From Candidozyma auris (taxonomy: Eukaryota > Ascomycota > Pichiomycetes > Serinales > Metschnikowiaceae): a stretch of 64,000 nucleotides of DNA. The DNA lies in contig NC_072814.1 of NCBI RefSeq assembly GCF_003013715.1, positions 620,001 through 684,000 on the forward strand. Direction: 5' to 3'. Positions 19,353 to 28,135 of this stretch are shown here, piece by piece. Position 1 is the stretch's first letter; each line of letters starts with the position of its first letter. Under the pieces are notes generated by a model. The model searched no databases. It was given only the letters and a program-made list of their open reading frames with translations, and was not told where the DNA came from. The position numbers and the translations under genes were made by a program.

Positions 19353-20079
19353 TTATATAGATATGGTCCGAGATGCCTCGCCAAAAACGGAAGGTGAATA
19401 CGGCCACTGGCGCACCCCAGAGAAATGCCGCCAGCGCCAACGAGGTTTTGTCCAAGCGGTATCTCGCTACAGTCCTTAGCGGGACATTCGAAGGCACAAG
19501 CGACTTTTCACTGATTTAACGAGAAGAATAGACGATGTTTCGAAGGTTTTCACAATTGAACCATGCGAGGCTTGATTATATCAGAACACATTGATTACTG
19601 AAGAATTCCGCACCGATTTCCATTTGACTGGTAACCTAGATTTCGCCGCGCCTAAACGATTCTGAAAGTATTATGGCGGGCATTTGTTTCTTTGATGAAA
19701 AGTGCAATTCTTTGAGGGCAGGGGGCAGGCTGAATACCACCATAGTAAAAGTAGTATACGAAACAGTTTTGAAAAACCATAAAAAATAAAAAAAAAGAAA
19801 AAGACTTTCGTTTGTTTGAAATACTATAATAATCCTTAATGTTCATACCATTCATTGCCTCAGAACCACGGCGATTTGAGAAGCCTCAGGGTAACTATCG
19901 CGATTAAGCAGCCTAAGTAAAAGTTCACCATGGCAACAAAATTCAACCTATAAGCCAACAATAATATTTACAGAGAATTAAAGAAAGGCATGCTCTCGGC
20001 AAATTTCGAGCTTGTCATTTGATTAATTTGGTTTGCTCTTGCCTGTTCTATGTGAAGCCTGTAAGTTGATGCCACAGGC

Positions 20080-20089
20080 TGGCTGCGAA
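20080..20089 (+). promoter_or_regulatory. TGGYTGCRAA motif copy
   Basis: Exact TGGCTGCGAA, 340 nt before the SEO1-like start. Confidence 0.5.
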
Positions 20090-20386
20090 AATGACTCCTC
20101 CATCATTGCACTATATCACGCGGCTAGAATTCGTAAAGCGCACAGAGACTCCAGATAGTTTCACTTATGAGTTGCGTCGAAGAAATGTAAGATTTTAGTT
20201 TTGCTTGTTGACTGATCAGAAATCAATCAGGAAAAGAATGAGACCAATCCTCTGTTATAAGAGTTGTAAGGTGTGGGTACGCTGAAGACACTAATTCAAA
20301 ACTATGGCGTGCTTGCAGCCCGTTAGATGCTAGCCGCGATGCATGGCACTTTACGAAAGACTATAATATTTAGCGAAGATGAAGAC

Positions 20387-20393
20387 TATATAA
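20387..20393 (+). promoter_or_regulatory. TATA box before SEO1
   Basis: TATATAA, 36 nt before the ATG and about 20 nt before the uORF ATG at 20413. Confidence 0.45.
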
Positions 20394-20429
20394 CCTATGC
20401 AGATTCCACAATATGGGCTGTAAGTTTTG

Positions 20430-22160
20430 ATGCTTGAGTCTTTGAAGGTGCCTTTGAGCAGGTTGAAATGGGGCTTCATCCCTGTCAGAAGAGTGGTGGA
20501 TGATGACGTTCCTGAAGATGTTGCGGCTTTAGAGCAAGAAAAGGTCGGTTTGCAGAAGGATAACTACGATGAGGTGGAGGTCGAAGAAGATCAAGAGTTG
20601 GAATATAGAGACGAGGCAAATCGACCTTGGTGGAAGTTTTTTGACGAGTACGAGTATAGGTTGAACAAGCCCACCAGAAAGAAGCACAAGTGGTATAAGT
20701 GGTTCGACGAGAATGATACCCCTGCTGAGAGGAAGCTAATGATCAAGATCGACATCTTGTTGACTTTATACTCCATGCTTGCGTACTGGATTAAGAACTT
20801 GGATCAGACTAATCTCAACAACGCCTACACCGCCGGTCTCAAAGAAGACATTGGCATGACGGGTAATGACTTAGTGAACACGCAAGTCTTGTTCACTATC
20901 GGGAATATTGTGTGGCAAATTCCGTTCATGTTTTGTTTGTACGCTGTGCCTTTAAACTACGTTTTGCCCGGACTAGAACTTTGCTGGGCAATTCTAACGG
21001 TTGCAACCTATAAGGTCCAAACGGTTAAACAGCTCAAGATACTTCGCTTCTTCATTGGCTCCCTCGAAGCACCAGGGTATCTCGCATTCCAATACCTCTT
21101 CGGAACTTTTATCTATCATCCTAGTATGCTTGCCAGAAGATCGATGGTATATTACTTTGGGCAGTTTGCTGGTGTGATGACATCAGGTTTGATTTCCGGA
21201 GCAGTGGTAGACAACTTCGAGGGTGTTCATGGTTTGGCTGCTTGGAGATGGATTTTTATTATTGATGGAATCGTCTCTATAATTGTTGCGATCCTAGGGT
21301 TCTATATGCTCCCAGGTACCCCCACAGACTGCTACTCCATTTGGTTGAGCGATGATGAGATTCGCATACTTCGCCGTCGTCTTCAGAAAAATCACACTGC
21401 TGGAAGACCAAAAGTGGATCTCGTGAAATCTTTCTTCGACTGGAAGGTCTGGAAGAGAATAATTTTCTCTTGGGAAATTTACGTCTTGACCATTTGGAAT
21501 ATGCTTTGTTGGAACAACAACAACTCCTCTTCAGGATCATACATTTTGTGGCTCAAATCTCTTGGGAGGTTCACGCATGGTCAAGTTCAATTCAAGAGTG
21601 CCCTCACTCCCGGACTTGGTCTTGTTTGGCTATTCCTCGTAAACATGTATTCGGATCTATTTCAACTGAGATGGCTGGCAATAGTCCTTTCGCAAGTGTT
21701 CAACATTATTGGAAACGTTATACTAGCTGTCTGGAATGTTCCAGAAAATGCCAAATGGTTTGGCTTTTGTTTACAATACTTTGGATGGTCTATGGCTCCG
21801 GTTCTATATATGTGGATGAACGATATCTGTCGAAGGGATGCCCAAAGACGAGCTGTGACTTTGGTGTTTATGAATATGGTTGCGCAAGCCTCCACTGCGT
21901 GGATGGCAGTTATCGTCTGGAGAACTGTGGAGGCGCCACGGTTTCTTAAGGGTTACTCCTTCACAGCTGCTTGCGCATTCGGTTTGTGCGTCTGGACCTT
22001 TTTGGTGCTTCACCTTTACAACAAACAAGAGAAGGGCTTCGCACGTCAAAATGGAATCGTCCTATATAATTCTCAGACTGGTCCAGAGACCACCAGCGAG
22101 ACGCCTGTCACCGAGACATTTTCAGAAGGTGAAAGTACTAAATCAATTACCAAACAGTGA
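20430..22160 (+). CDS. SEO1: Seo1-type MFS permease (allantoate/anion:cation symporter family)
   Basis: Seo1 is a plasma-membrane transporter of the Dal5/Fen2/Vht1/Tna1 family; its natural substrate is unsettled. The 576-residue protein has a cytosolic N-terminus with KWGFIPVRR and YRDEANRPWWKFFDEYEYRLN, which closely match S. cerevisiae Seo1. About 12 hydrophobic segments start near residue 110 (YWIKNLDQTNLNNAY). Later markers include GWSMAPVLYMWMNDICRRDAQRRA. The tail ends in a Thr/Ser/Glu-rich stretch. I chose the ATG at 20430; the extra residue upstream is a TTG. A five-codon uORF (20413-20430) ends on the first base of this ATG. Confidence 0.85.
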   Translation: MLESLKVPLSRLKWGFIPVRRVVDDDVPEDVAALEQEKVGLQKDNYDEVEVEEDQELEYRDEANRPWWKFFDEYEYRLNKPTRKKHKWYKWFDENDTPAERKLMIKIDILLTLYSMLAYWIKNLDQTNLNNAYTAGLKEDIGMTGNDLVNTQVLFTIGNIVWQIPFMFCLYAVPLNYVLPGLELCWAILTVATYKVQTVKQLKILRFFIGSLEAPGYLAFQYLFGTFIYHPSMLARRSMVYYFGQFAGVMTSGLISGAVVDNFEGVHGLAAWRWIFIIDGIVSIIVAILGFYMLPGTPTDCYSIWLSDDEIRILRRRLQKNHTAGRPKVDLVKSFFDWKVWKRIIFSWEIYVLTIWNMLCWNNNNSSSGSYILWLKSLGRFTHGQVQFKSALTPGLGLVWLFLVNMYSDLFQLRWLAIVLSQVFNIIGNVILAVWNVPENAKWFGFCLQYFGWSMAPVLYMWMNDICRRDAQRRAVTLVFMNMVAQASTAWMAVIVWRTVEAPRFLKGYSFTAACAFGLCVWTFLVLHLYNKQEKGFARQNGIVLYNSQTGPETTSETPVTETFSEGESTKSITKQ

Positions 22161-22243
22161 GATCACAGCAGTGAAATGGCATAATAACCTACAAATTCTA
22201 GTCTTGTGCGTTTTCAGTATCATACCTTTATTAATAAAAATTA

Positions 22244-24250
22244 TTATTTTCTACCTCTCTTTTTCTTTTTCGGCTTTTTGGACTCACTCTGTGGAGCAGG
22301 GGATGGCTCCAATGCGCCTTGATGACCGCCAGCTTTCTTTCTGTCCTTCTTGGAAGGCTTATAGTAGGACCTTAGTTTCATGGGGAGCCATCTCTCCTTG
22401 TCTAAATCATTCTCGGGATCAAATTCTTCAGCTGGTTTTATACTTCTTGCGGTTGGCAATTTGGGTTTTCTGTTCTTTTTCGAGACCCTGTGGGTTGACT
22501 TCTTAGAAGTCTTGGTCTTTCTCGCTCTAACTTCATGCTTTGGAATTATGGCTTCAACGTTCAAGTCTAGGAGTTCCGATACATCAGTGTTGGAGGCTAA
22601 TTCGGACTTTGGCCTGAGCTTGTCAGTGCGGCCCAGAAGGACACTGGAAATTACTGCGTCATCTGGTTTCACACTTGCGAGGAAGTCAAACACCTTAGAT
22701 GCCAAATCTTGGCGACTGACATTGAGAAGCTTGAAACCCACGGCCTTGAAAAAATCATACAAAATATCATTCTCTTTTAATTGACTTTTGTGAATGGATT
22801 CAAGTTTAGCAATCAACGAGTCGTAGAGAGCGCCCAACTTACCTGGCTTGCGAACTTCGTACAACAGAATGAGAATGCCAAAGACACCAGCATGAAGCGT
22901 TTGACTATTGGCGGAGGCAAGCTCCAACTCGACTATGCGTTCCAAAATCTCTAACGATTGATCGAAGTTCCCAAATTTTGAGTTAAGGTGAGCCAAAAGT
23001 AATGCACCTGCAACGACTGACTCCGTCACTGAGTTCTTTCCTAGTTCTTCAGTGACAAATCTGTTTAATTTTTTGCTAACTGATTTGTTTGTCTCCTCAT
23101 TCGTGAATTCCTCAAAGGAGATATGCAACCTGACGAGAACATTGTAGGCCACGGGAGAAAAGTCACCCTCGAACTCATTACCAAAATCTTTCGCAAAGCT
23201 TTTGGAAATGTAGTGCGAAGACCTCGAGAGAGATTCGGTTTGGTAGGATAGTAATAGATGGTTTTTCAACATGACACGCCACTGAGAACGTGTCAACTTG
23301 AGTCTCAAATTATGCAAGAGATACTTGTAGTTAAGAGACCGCTGTGTCAAGTTGAGATTTTCGTTGGCAGGTAATGTGGAGTAGTAGTTGGTTTTTAGTA
23401 CTGCCTTCACCAAAAGGTCAGAAACGGCAACGGCATCAAAGGAGTTTAGAAGCTCCAATGCCTCTTCTTCCCTCCCCGTTGTTTGGTATATGTATGCAAT
23501 AGAAAGCTTGATAGGAGCAGCCTCCAAGACCAAATCTTCCTCTGGCCAGTCGTTATTCTGCTTGTTACAGAGGTCCAAGGCCTGCTCCAACAATTGCAAG
23601 CTCTCCACGATGTTGCCATTAGCCAATGCAATCAAGCCATCGTTGAACAAGTAATCGTAACTCTGCTTGGATGCTGGAATATTTGCCTGGGGCTTTACTG
23701 TGGTATTTTCATTGAGAGAAAGCTGGAAAATTATAGCTCTTTCATTACACGCCAAGTCCAACTCGCTATCGATTGTTTGAGCCGAGATCAATTCATGGTA
23801 AATTTTCAATGACTCGGCTACAGCACCCTTCTGGTACAAAGCCTGGGCCAAAACATGCTTGAGCGCTCTGGAAAGAGTGTCGTCGGCACCTCCCACGCTT
23901 GCAGTCTCATATACAGATTTCACATTATCCAAATCGCCCACTTTGTAGTAAACATAGGCAACTTCCAAAGGATACTGTTTTACAACCCCAGAGTTAGTCT
24001 TGTTAATCAAGTCGACCGCTTTATAGTATTTGTCCATCTTTATCAAGGCGACGATGCAATTTTTGAATGATAGTGGGTGGTTAAACTCCATGGCTTGAGA
24101 CAAGTACTTGTAGGAGATTTCAAAGATTGCTTCATGGTCAGAAATATCTCTGGCAGAGGCCACGTTGAGGTTGTTGAATGCCTCAAGCACTGACATGGTA
24201 TTCTGTGGTGTTGAGAATTTCAGCGATTTTTCTGAGATTGAGGTTGACAT
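22244..24250 (-). CDS. SRP72: Signal recognition particle subunit Srp72
   Basis: Srp72 binds SRP RNA together with Srp68 and is needed for co-translational targeting to the ER. The 668-residue protein is a string of TPR-like helical pairs through about residue 540 (for example LAQALYQKGAVAESLKIYHE). A very basic C-terminal RNA-binding region follows, with the SRP72 signature DKERWLPMKLRSYYKPSKKD near 610-635, ending in KKPKKKKRGRK. The start is the ATG at 24250. It converges with SEO1, 83 bp away, and ACM1 lies upstream in the same direction. Confidence 0.9.
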   Translation of the reverse strand: MSTSISEKSLKFSTPQNTMSVLEAFNNLNVASARDISDHEAIFEISYKYLSQAMEFNHPLSFKNCIVALIKMDKYYKAVDLINKTNSGVVKQYPLEVAYVYYKVGDLDNVKSVYETASVGGADDTLSRALKHVLAQALYQKGAVAESLKIYHELISAQTIDSELDLACNERAIIFQLSLNENTTVKPQANIPASKQSYDYLFNDGLIALANGNIVESLQLLEQALDLCNKQNNDWPEEDLVLEAAPIKLSIAYIYQTTGREEEALELLNSFDAVAVSDLLVKAVLKTNYYSTLPANENLNLTQRSLNYKYLLHNLRLKLTRSQWRVMLKNHLLLSYQTESLSRSSHYISKSFAKDFGNEFEGDFSPVAYNVLVRLHISFEEFTNEETNKSVSKKLNRFVTEELGKNSVTESVVAGALLLAHLNSKFGNFDQSLEILERIVELELASANSQTLHAGVFGILILLYEVRKPGKLGALYDSLIAKLESIHKSQLKENDILYDFFKAVGFKLLNVSRQDLASKVFDFLASVKPDDAVISSVLLGRTDKLRPKSELASNTDVSELLDLNVEAIIPKHEVRARKTKTSKKSTHRVSKKNRKPKLPTARSIKPAEEFDPENDLDKERWLPMKLRSYYKPSKKDRKKAGGHQGALEPSPAPQSESKKPKKKKRGRK

Positions 24251-24484
24251 TGTCCAACATAGTTTTTTCTATTTGGTCTCTGCAGGTCTTGACAGATGCC
24301 ACCACCAGACTAGAGGTGAATGAAAAAAAAACAGATGAACATAACGAATTTATTATTTACTCTATAGGATTAAAAGCAATTTGCGCATGAGTGAAGTCCT
24401 CAAAGCAAAGTTGTCATGGGTATCATGAAGAAGGAAGAAAAGAAGGGAATATGAGGTAATGACAACACAACTAAATCGCAATAC

Positions 24485-25162
24485 CTACGTTGCAATCTTG
24501 AAGTTGTTTTTTGTCACCAAATGAGACTTGCCCTTGTTGAAGCCCACGGACATCAGTCGCTTCCTACGGGCCAACTCTCTCAGCTTGCGAATGAGTCTGC
24601 GCTCAATGTCGTCTTCATCAGAGCCAGCACAGTGCAAGATCTTTTTCAACAGGTTTCTTGGCGGTGTGATGTAGCTTGGCAATCTGTTGAATTTGTGCAA
24701 GGATTTTGACTCATTGTTGTAGGTCTTGGAGTGGTACAATTCGCTTAGACGAAGAGGACCTTTTCTGATGGCACCAGCAGCAGACACATAACCTGGGTAC
24801 TCAGTTATATTCAAATTGCTCAAGGGCTTTCTGATTTCCTTGACATTTTGCCTGAGGGCCATTTTCTTGGGTTGCAACACATTCTCCTTATCGTCAGTGT
24901 TGTCATACACCTTGTTTACCGTGAGCGAGCGGTTCCTCGAGAGCTCCTCCGGCTTATCCTCATAGATGGTGAAACCCAACGATGAAGAGGTATTTGTCTT
25001 GTGAGCCAAGTCCACGCCAATCTTCGGCAACCTGACCAGCAGGGCCACAAAGGGGTTTGTCTTGATGCTAGGACTGTTGGAGCGGGACTTGTCTGGAGAA
25101 GGTGTTCTTGAATTGAGCACACTGTCCTTTCTAGGCGACAAGGGCATCCTTGGAGAAGACAT
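24485..25162 (-). CDS. ACM1: Acm1-like inhibitor of APC/C-Cdh1
   Basis: Acm1 is a pseudosubstrate inhibitor of the anaphase-promoting complex bound to Cdh1. This 225-residue, probably disordered protein has the degron-like elements expected, in this order: an A-motif-like FTIYEDKPEE (about 65-74), a KEN box in DDKENV (about 90-95), a D-box-like RKPLSNLN, and RLPSYITPPRN, which matches LPSFITPPRN in yeast Acm1. The N-terminus is packed with Ser-Pro and Thr-Pro CDK sites. A CGCGAAAA element (SBF-type) lies 108 nt upstream, fitting G1/S expression. The rest of the sequence is poorly conserved, so the call rests on these motifs. Confidence 0.7.
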   Translation of the reverse strand: MSSPRMPLSPRKDSVLNSRTPSPDKSRSNSPSIKTNPFVALLVRLPKIGVDLAHKTNTSSSLGFTIYEDKPEELSRNRSLTVNKVYDNTDDKENVLQPKKMALRQNVKEIRKPLSNLNITEYPGYVSAAGAIRKGPLRLSELYHSKTYNNESKSLHKFNRLPSYITPPRNLLKKILHCAGSDEDDIERRLIRKLRELARRKRLMSVGFNKGKSHLVTKNNFKIAT

Positions 25163-25270
25163 GTTCAGAGCTGGACAATCTTTGAGGGCTATGGGGTTGG
25201 CTGCTATATATGTATGAAAATAGGGTGTGTCTAAGATCCGTGTCTCAGGGTGCCTAAACGCCTAAAAGCG

Positions 25271-25278
25271 TTTTCGCG
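25271..25278 (-). promoter_or_regulatory. SBF-type CGCGAAAA element before ACM1
   Basis: CGCGAAAA read on the gene strand, matching the CRCGAAA cell-cycle box bound by Swi4/Swi6-type factors, 108 nt before the ACM1 start. Confidence 0.45.
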
Positions 25279-25302
25279 CTCAGCCACGGTCACTGACGAG
25301 AA

Positions 25303-25312
25303 TTCGCAGCCA
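25303..25312 (-). promoter_or_regulatory. TGGYTGCRAA motif copy
   Basis: Exact TGGCTGCGAA on the minus strand, 140 nt before the ACM1 start. Confidence 0.5.
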
Positions 25313-25638
25313 AAGACAGTAGAGCGTGCTACGGTTGCAACGTGAATTAATGGGGAAAAATAAAAAAATAAAAAAAAAAGTAGTAAAACAAGCCATGCCT
25401 AGAGCAAACTCTATTTGAGAAATGATCATAATTATCGGACTAAGTTTTATTACGTACAATTAAAACTTGACTTTGTGTACTTGCGCATTAGGTAAAACTC
25501 GCTACTCTTTTGGCACAATTTCGCAGCCGTGTTTCTACGCTTCGATAACCGTGAATACTAATCCTGAACTGCATGGTCACGAGCAGAGTCCCGAGAATCG
25601 TTCGTGTGTGGCATTTATTTCCATATCGTAACTGATTT

Positions 25639-26805
25639 TTAACCCTTGTGGAACTTGTTTGGCACAAATGGGAGTTTGGTGACTACACCGTCTCTCTTCT
25701 TCCCACGAATGTCAAGCTGCACAGTGGAACCGATCTTGACCGACTTGTCGAGGTAACTCTGGGCGACGTTTTGCCCCAAAGATGGCGAAAATGACCCGGA
25801 AGTGATGTAGCCGACTTCCTTGTCTTCATAGTAAATTTTGGCTCCCGATCTTGGCGCTGGTCCAGACGAGGTGATACCAATTCTTCTTCTGGGGACCAAC
25901 TTCTTGTCATTTAATTGCAGCAAAATCTTGCCGGCGCCATTGAATGTGGCAGTGGATGGTTCTCTCCTACTCTTGGGAATAACCCAGGCCAAGGAGGCTT
26001 CGACAGGAGTGATCTCTTCAGTCAATTCGTTGCCATAGAGACACATACCTGCCTCCAATCTTAATGAATCTCTGGCAGCCAAACCAATCGGGGCCACCAA
26101 GTCGGGGTTTTCGTCGATTAAAGCTTCAAAAAATGCTCGTGACTGAGCGGCCTCCTTCTCGTTCGTCACCTTGATGCACATTTCAAACCCATCTTCACCG
26201 GTGTAACCGGTTCTTGCAAGGTGGACACCGTCTTCAACAAAGCTGCTCAAGCTGAGAATCCTGGAGTGACCGAAATAGAGATCATTCAAACTTTCTGATG
26301 TGTATTTCTGCAAAACCTCCTGGGCTTTAGGGCCCTGGATCGCCAACAAGGTGCCTTCAAAAGTGTAGTGGTCAATGCTGGAGAAATTCTTAGCTTCAGC
26401 CTTGATGAACTCGAGGTCCTTGTCTCTGCATCCAGCATTGGTCACCACGTAGAACTTTTCGTCATTGTGTTTTGTAATTATTGTATCGTCGACAATGCCT
26501 CCGTTCTCGTTGAGCAACACTGATAATGTGGACGTGAAGGGCTGGAGAGCACTAGTGTCAGTTGGCGTTATCTTCTCCAAAAGAGCAGCAGCCTCCGGAC
26601 CCTCAAAGTGGTGTTGCAACATGTGGCTGACATCAAATAAACCGACTTTTGAGCGAACCCACTTGTGGGAATCGATGTGGGATTGGGCCTTGTACTGAAT
26701 TGGCATTTCGAAGCCAGCGTAAGGAACAAACTTGGCACCGTACTTGACGTGGGACTCGTAGAGGGGCGTTCTACGGAGTGCCGTTGAGTAAAACCGACGG
26801 AACAT
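25639..26805 (-). CDS. GCV1: Aminomethyltransferase, glycine cleavage T protein
   Basis: Gcv1 is the T subunit of the mitochondrial glycine cleavage complex; it transfers the aminomethyl carbon to tetrahydrofolate and releases ammonia. The 388-residue protein has a presequence (MFRRFYSTALRRTPLYESH), then VPYAGFEMPIQY, VGLFDVSHM, GGIVDDTII and ARTGYTGEDGFE, all hallmarks of the family. Its C-terminal barrel includes PRSGAKIYYEDKEVGYITSG. The true ATG is at 26805; an open 39-residue extension upstream starts without ATG. TTTATAT lies 54 nt upstream. No break seen. Confidence 0.95.
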   Translation of the reverse strand: MFRRFYSTALRRTPLYESHVKYGAKFVPYAGFEMPIQYKAQSHIDSHKWVRSKVGLFDVSHMLQHHFEGPEAAALLEKITPTDTSALQPFTSTLSVLLNENGGIVDDTIITKHNDEKFYVVTNAGCRDKDLEFIKAEAKNFSSIDHYTFEGTLLAIQGPKAQEVLQKYTSESLNDLYFGHSRILSLSSFVEDGVHLARTGYTGEDGFEMCIKVTNEKEAAQSRAFFEALIDENPDLVAPIGLAARDSLRLEAGMCLYGNELTEEITPVEASLAWVIPKSRREPSTATFNGAGKILLQLNDKKLVPRRRIGITSSGPAPRSGAKIYYEDKEVGYITSGSFSPSLGQNVAQSYLDKSVKIGSTVQLDIRGKKRDGVVTKLPFVPNKFHKG

Positions 26806-26928
26806 TCTGAATTGGTTTGTTTGTTGGTGAATTGTGTTTGTCTGGTGCTTATCGGCTGGTTTATATGGCCGTGGGTTTGACTCGGCTTCTTGACTCTGTT
26901 GCGCACACAGTCCGCCCCACAAACCCTG

Positions 26929-27243
26929 TTATCGACTTCTCCAGCACACAAAGGCTGCTCCTGCGACTACCGCATATACCGAGAGCGCACAGGCCGAGTG
27001 GCCCAAATAGGTCATAAGGGCGCCATGGGCGTCGCAACGACGAGATTGGACAAGGATGGTGACGATGATGAAGATGTTGAGGATCCAAAGGTTAGGCGAA
27101 ATAGCGCCTATCATGACATTGTACTGTAGGATCTGCTTCCAGCTGGCATGCGCAGTACACTGAGGACAGTAGCACTGGATGTCCGAGTCGTCAGAGTCGA
27201 GTTCGTAGGCTAGACTGAAGTGGGGCCGAGATCTGGAGGTCAT
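26929..27243 (-). CDS. Small two-TM membrane protein, unknown function
   Basis: A 104-residue ORF with a good ATG at 27243 and a TATATATATA element 50 nt upstream. The N-terminal 35 residues are polar with an acidic DSDDSD patch, then CYCPQC, a possible metal or palmitoylation site. Two hydrophobic segments follow: about 52-65 (LWILNIFIIVTILV) and about 83-100 (SACALSVYAVVAGAAFVC). I do not recognise the family. It reads as real because of its start, promoter and coherent membrane topology. GCV1 lies 123 bp downstream on the same strand. Confidence 0.6.
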   Translation of the reverse strand: MTSRSRPHFSLAYELDSDDSDIQCYCPQCTAHASWKQILQYNVMIGAISPNLWILNIFIIVTILVQSRRCDAHGALMTYLGHSACALSVYAVVAGAAFVCWRSR

Positions 27244-28089
27244 GATGATGAATGATAAAGTATTGTGATTGAAAGTTGCTTGGGCTTCGATTTTATATAT
27301 ATAGTTGGTTTTGGTAACTCTGGTGAAGCCTGAGCTGCACCGGGAACTTTTTTTGGCTGCAAAATGTCGCAGGCGATTTCCTAGAGGGATTTCGCAATGG
27401 AGTGGAGGTAAAACGGCCTAGCGATGCTATGTGTGTAAAGAATGAGAATTTAGGTTCTGGTTTCAAGTTTAATTTGCAAATGTCGACAACGACAGTCGTA
27501 GTAACTTGACCGGTTTCAGATTGTAAGGGAGGTATTTTAAGGGCCCTGTACCGCAGACTAGGCGTGAATAAGATGTAGCCACCTTAACGGGTAGTTTTCT
27601 AGGTTGTTAAGGAAATTTCGATAGGAAAGAATTGTATGGGAAAGCTAAAGCGGAAACTTGGTGGTCATTGTCTCTCTCATTTTGCACGTTCGAAGTCCTT
27701 ACCACCGACCTTTAAACTAGAGTTGGAGACAGAGGCATTTATCGCCGAAAATTAAGAGCTCTTTTTAAGCATTCACTGTCTTTTGTCTTCAGCAAAAAAA
27801 AATTAATTCAACTTCTTCGGCGATAACACTTGTGCCCCTCATCGTCTCAATACCCCATCACATCCACACCTCTTCACTGCAGATCGCCTGCATCAGATCA
27901 ACTGGATATAGACGCGATATTTATAAGATACACATCTAGAGATCATCACTTGAAAACGCAGCTGGCATTGCCTTTAATTATTATTCTTACCAGCTATCCC
28001 TCACAATAGCTGCTCACTTGGTCAGGCTACACTGCCAATTGATCTCGCATTTATACCACCTATATGTCCTCTAGTGCTGAATCCTCCGC
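27244..28089. other. Divergent promoter region, two-TM gene / TEL1
   Basis: This 846-bp gap holds the TATA box of the small gene, one TGGYTGCRAA copy and the uORF ATG (28064) just before TEL1. No other gene recognised. Confidence 0.55.
27354..27363 (+). promoter_or_regulatory. TGGYTGCRAA motif copy
   Basis: TGGCTGCAAA, 110 nt upstream of the two-TM gene and 726 nt upstream of TEL1. Confidence 0.5.
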
Positions 28090-28135
28090 ATGTCTGTCTT
28101 CGATCTACCTACCATTGTCGAGTCACTACGACTGA
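28064..28135 (+). other. uORF overlapping the TEL1 start
   Basis: ATG at 28064 opens a 23-codon reading frame, out of frame with TEL1, that ends at TGA 28133-28135, inside TEL1. Ribosomes using it would bypass the TEL1 start. Whether it lies on the mRNA depends on the transcription start. Confidence 0.4.

Larger units (their letters stand above)
19233..20429. other. Divergent promoter region GNAT / SEO1
   Basis: This 1.2-kb gap holds a TATA box and inverted repeat near the GNAT gene, one TGGYTGCRAA copy, and a TATA box plus a tiny uORF next to SEO1. ORFs here are too weak to call. Confidence 0.55.
25163..25638. other. Intergenic ACM1-GCV1
   Basis: This 476-bp gap holds ACM1 promoter elements: TATATA at about 25205, CGCGAAAA at 25271-25278 and a TGGYTGCRAA copy. 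Near 25527 there is a CGGCTGCGAA variant. No gene seen. Confidence 0.55.
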
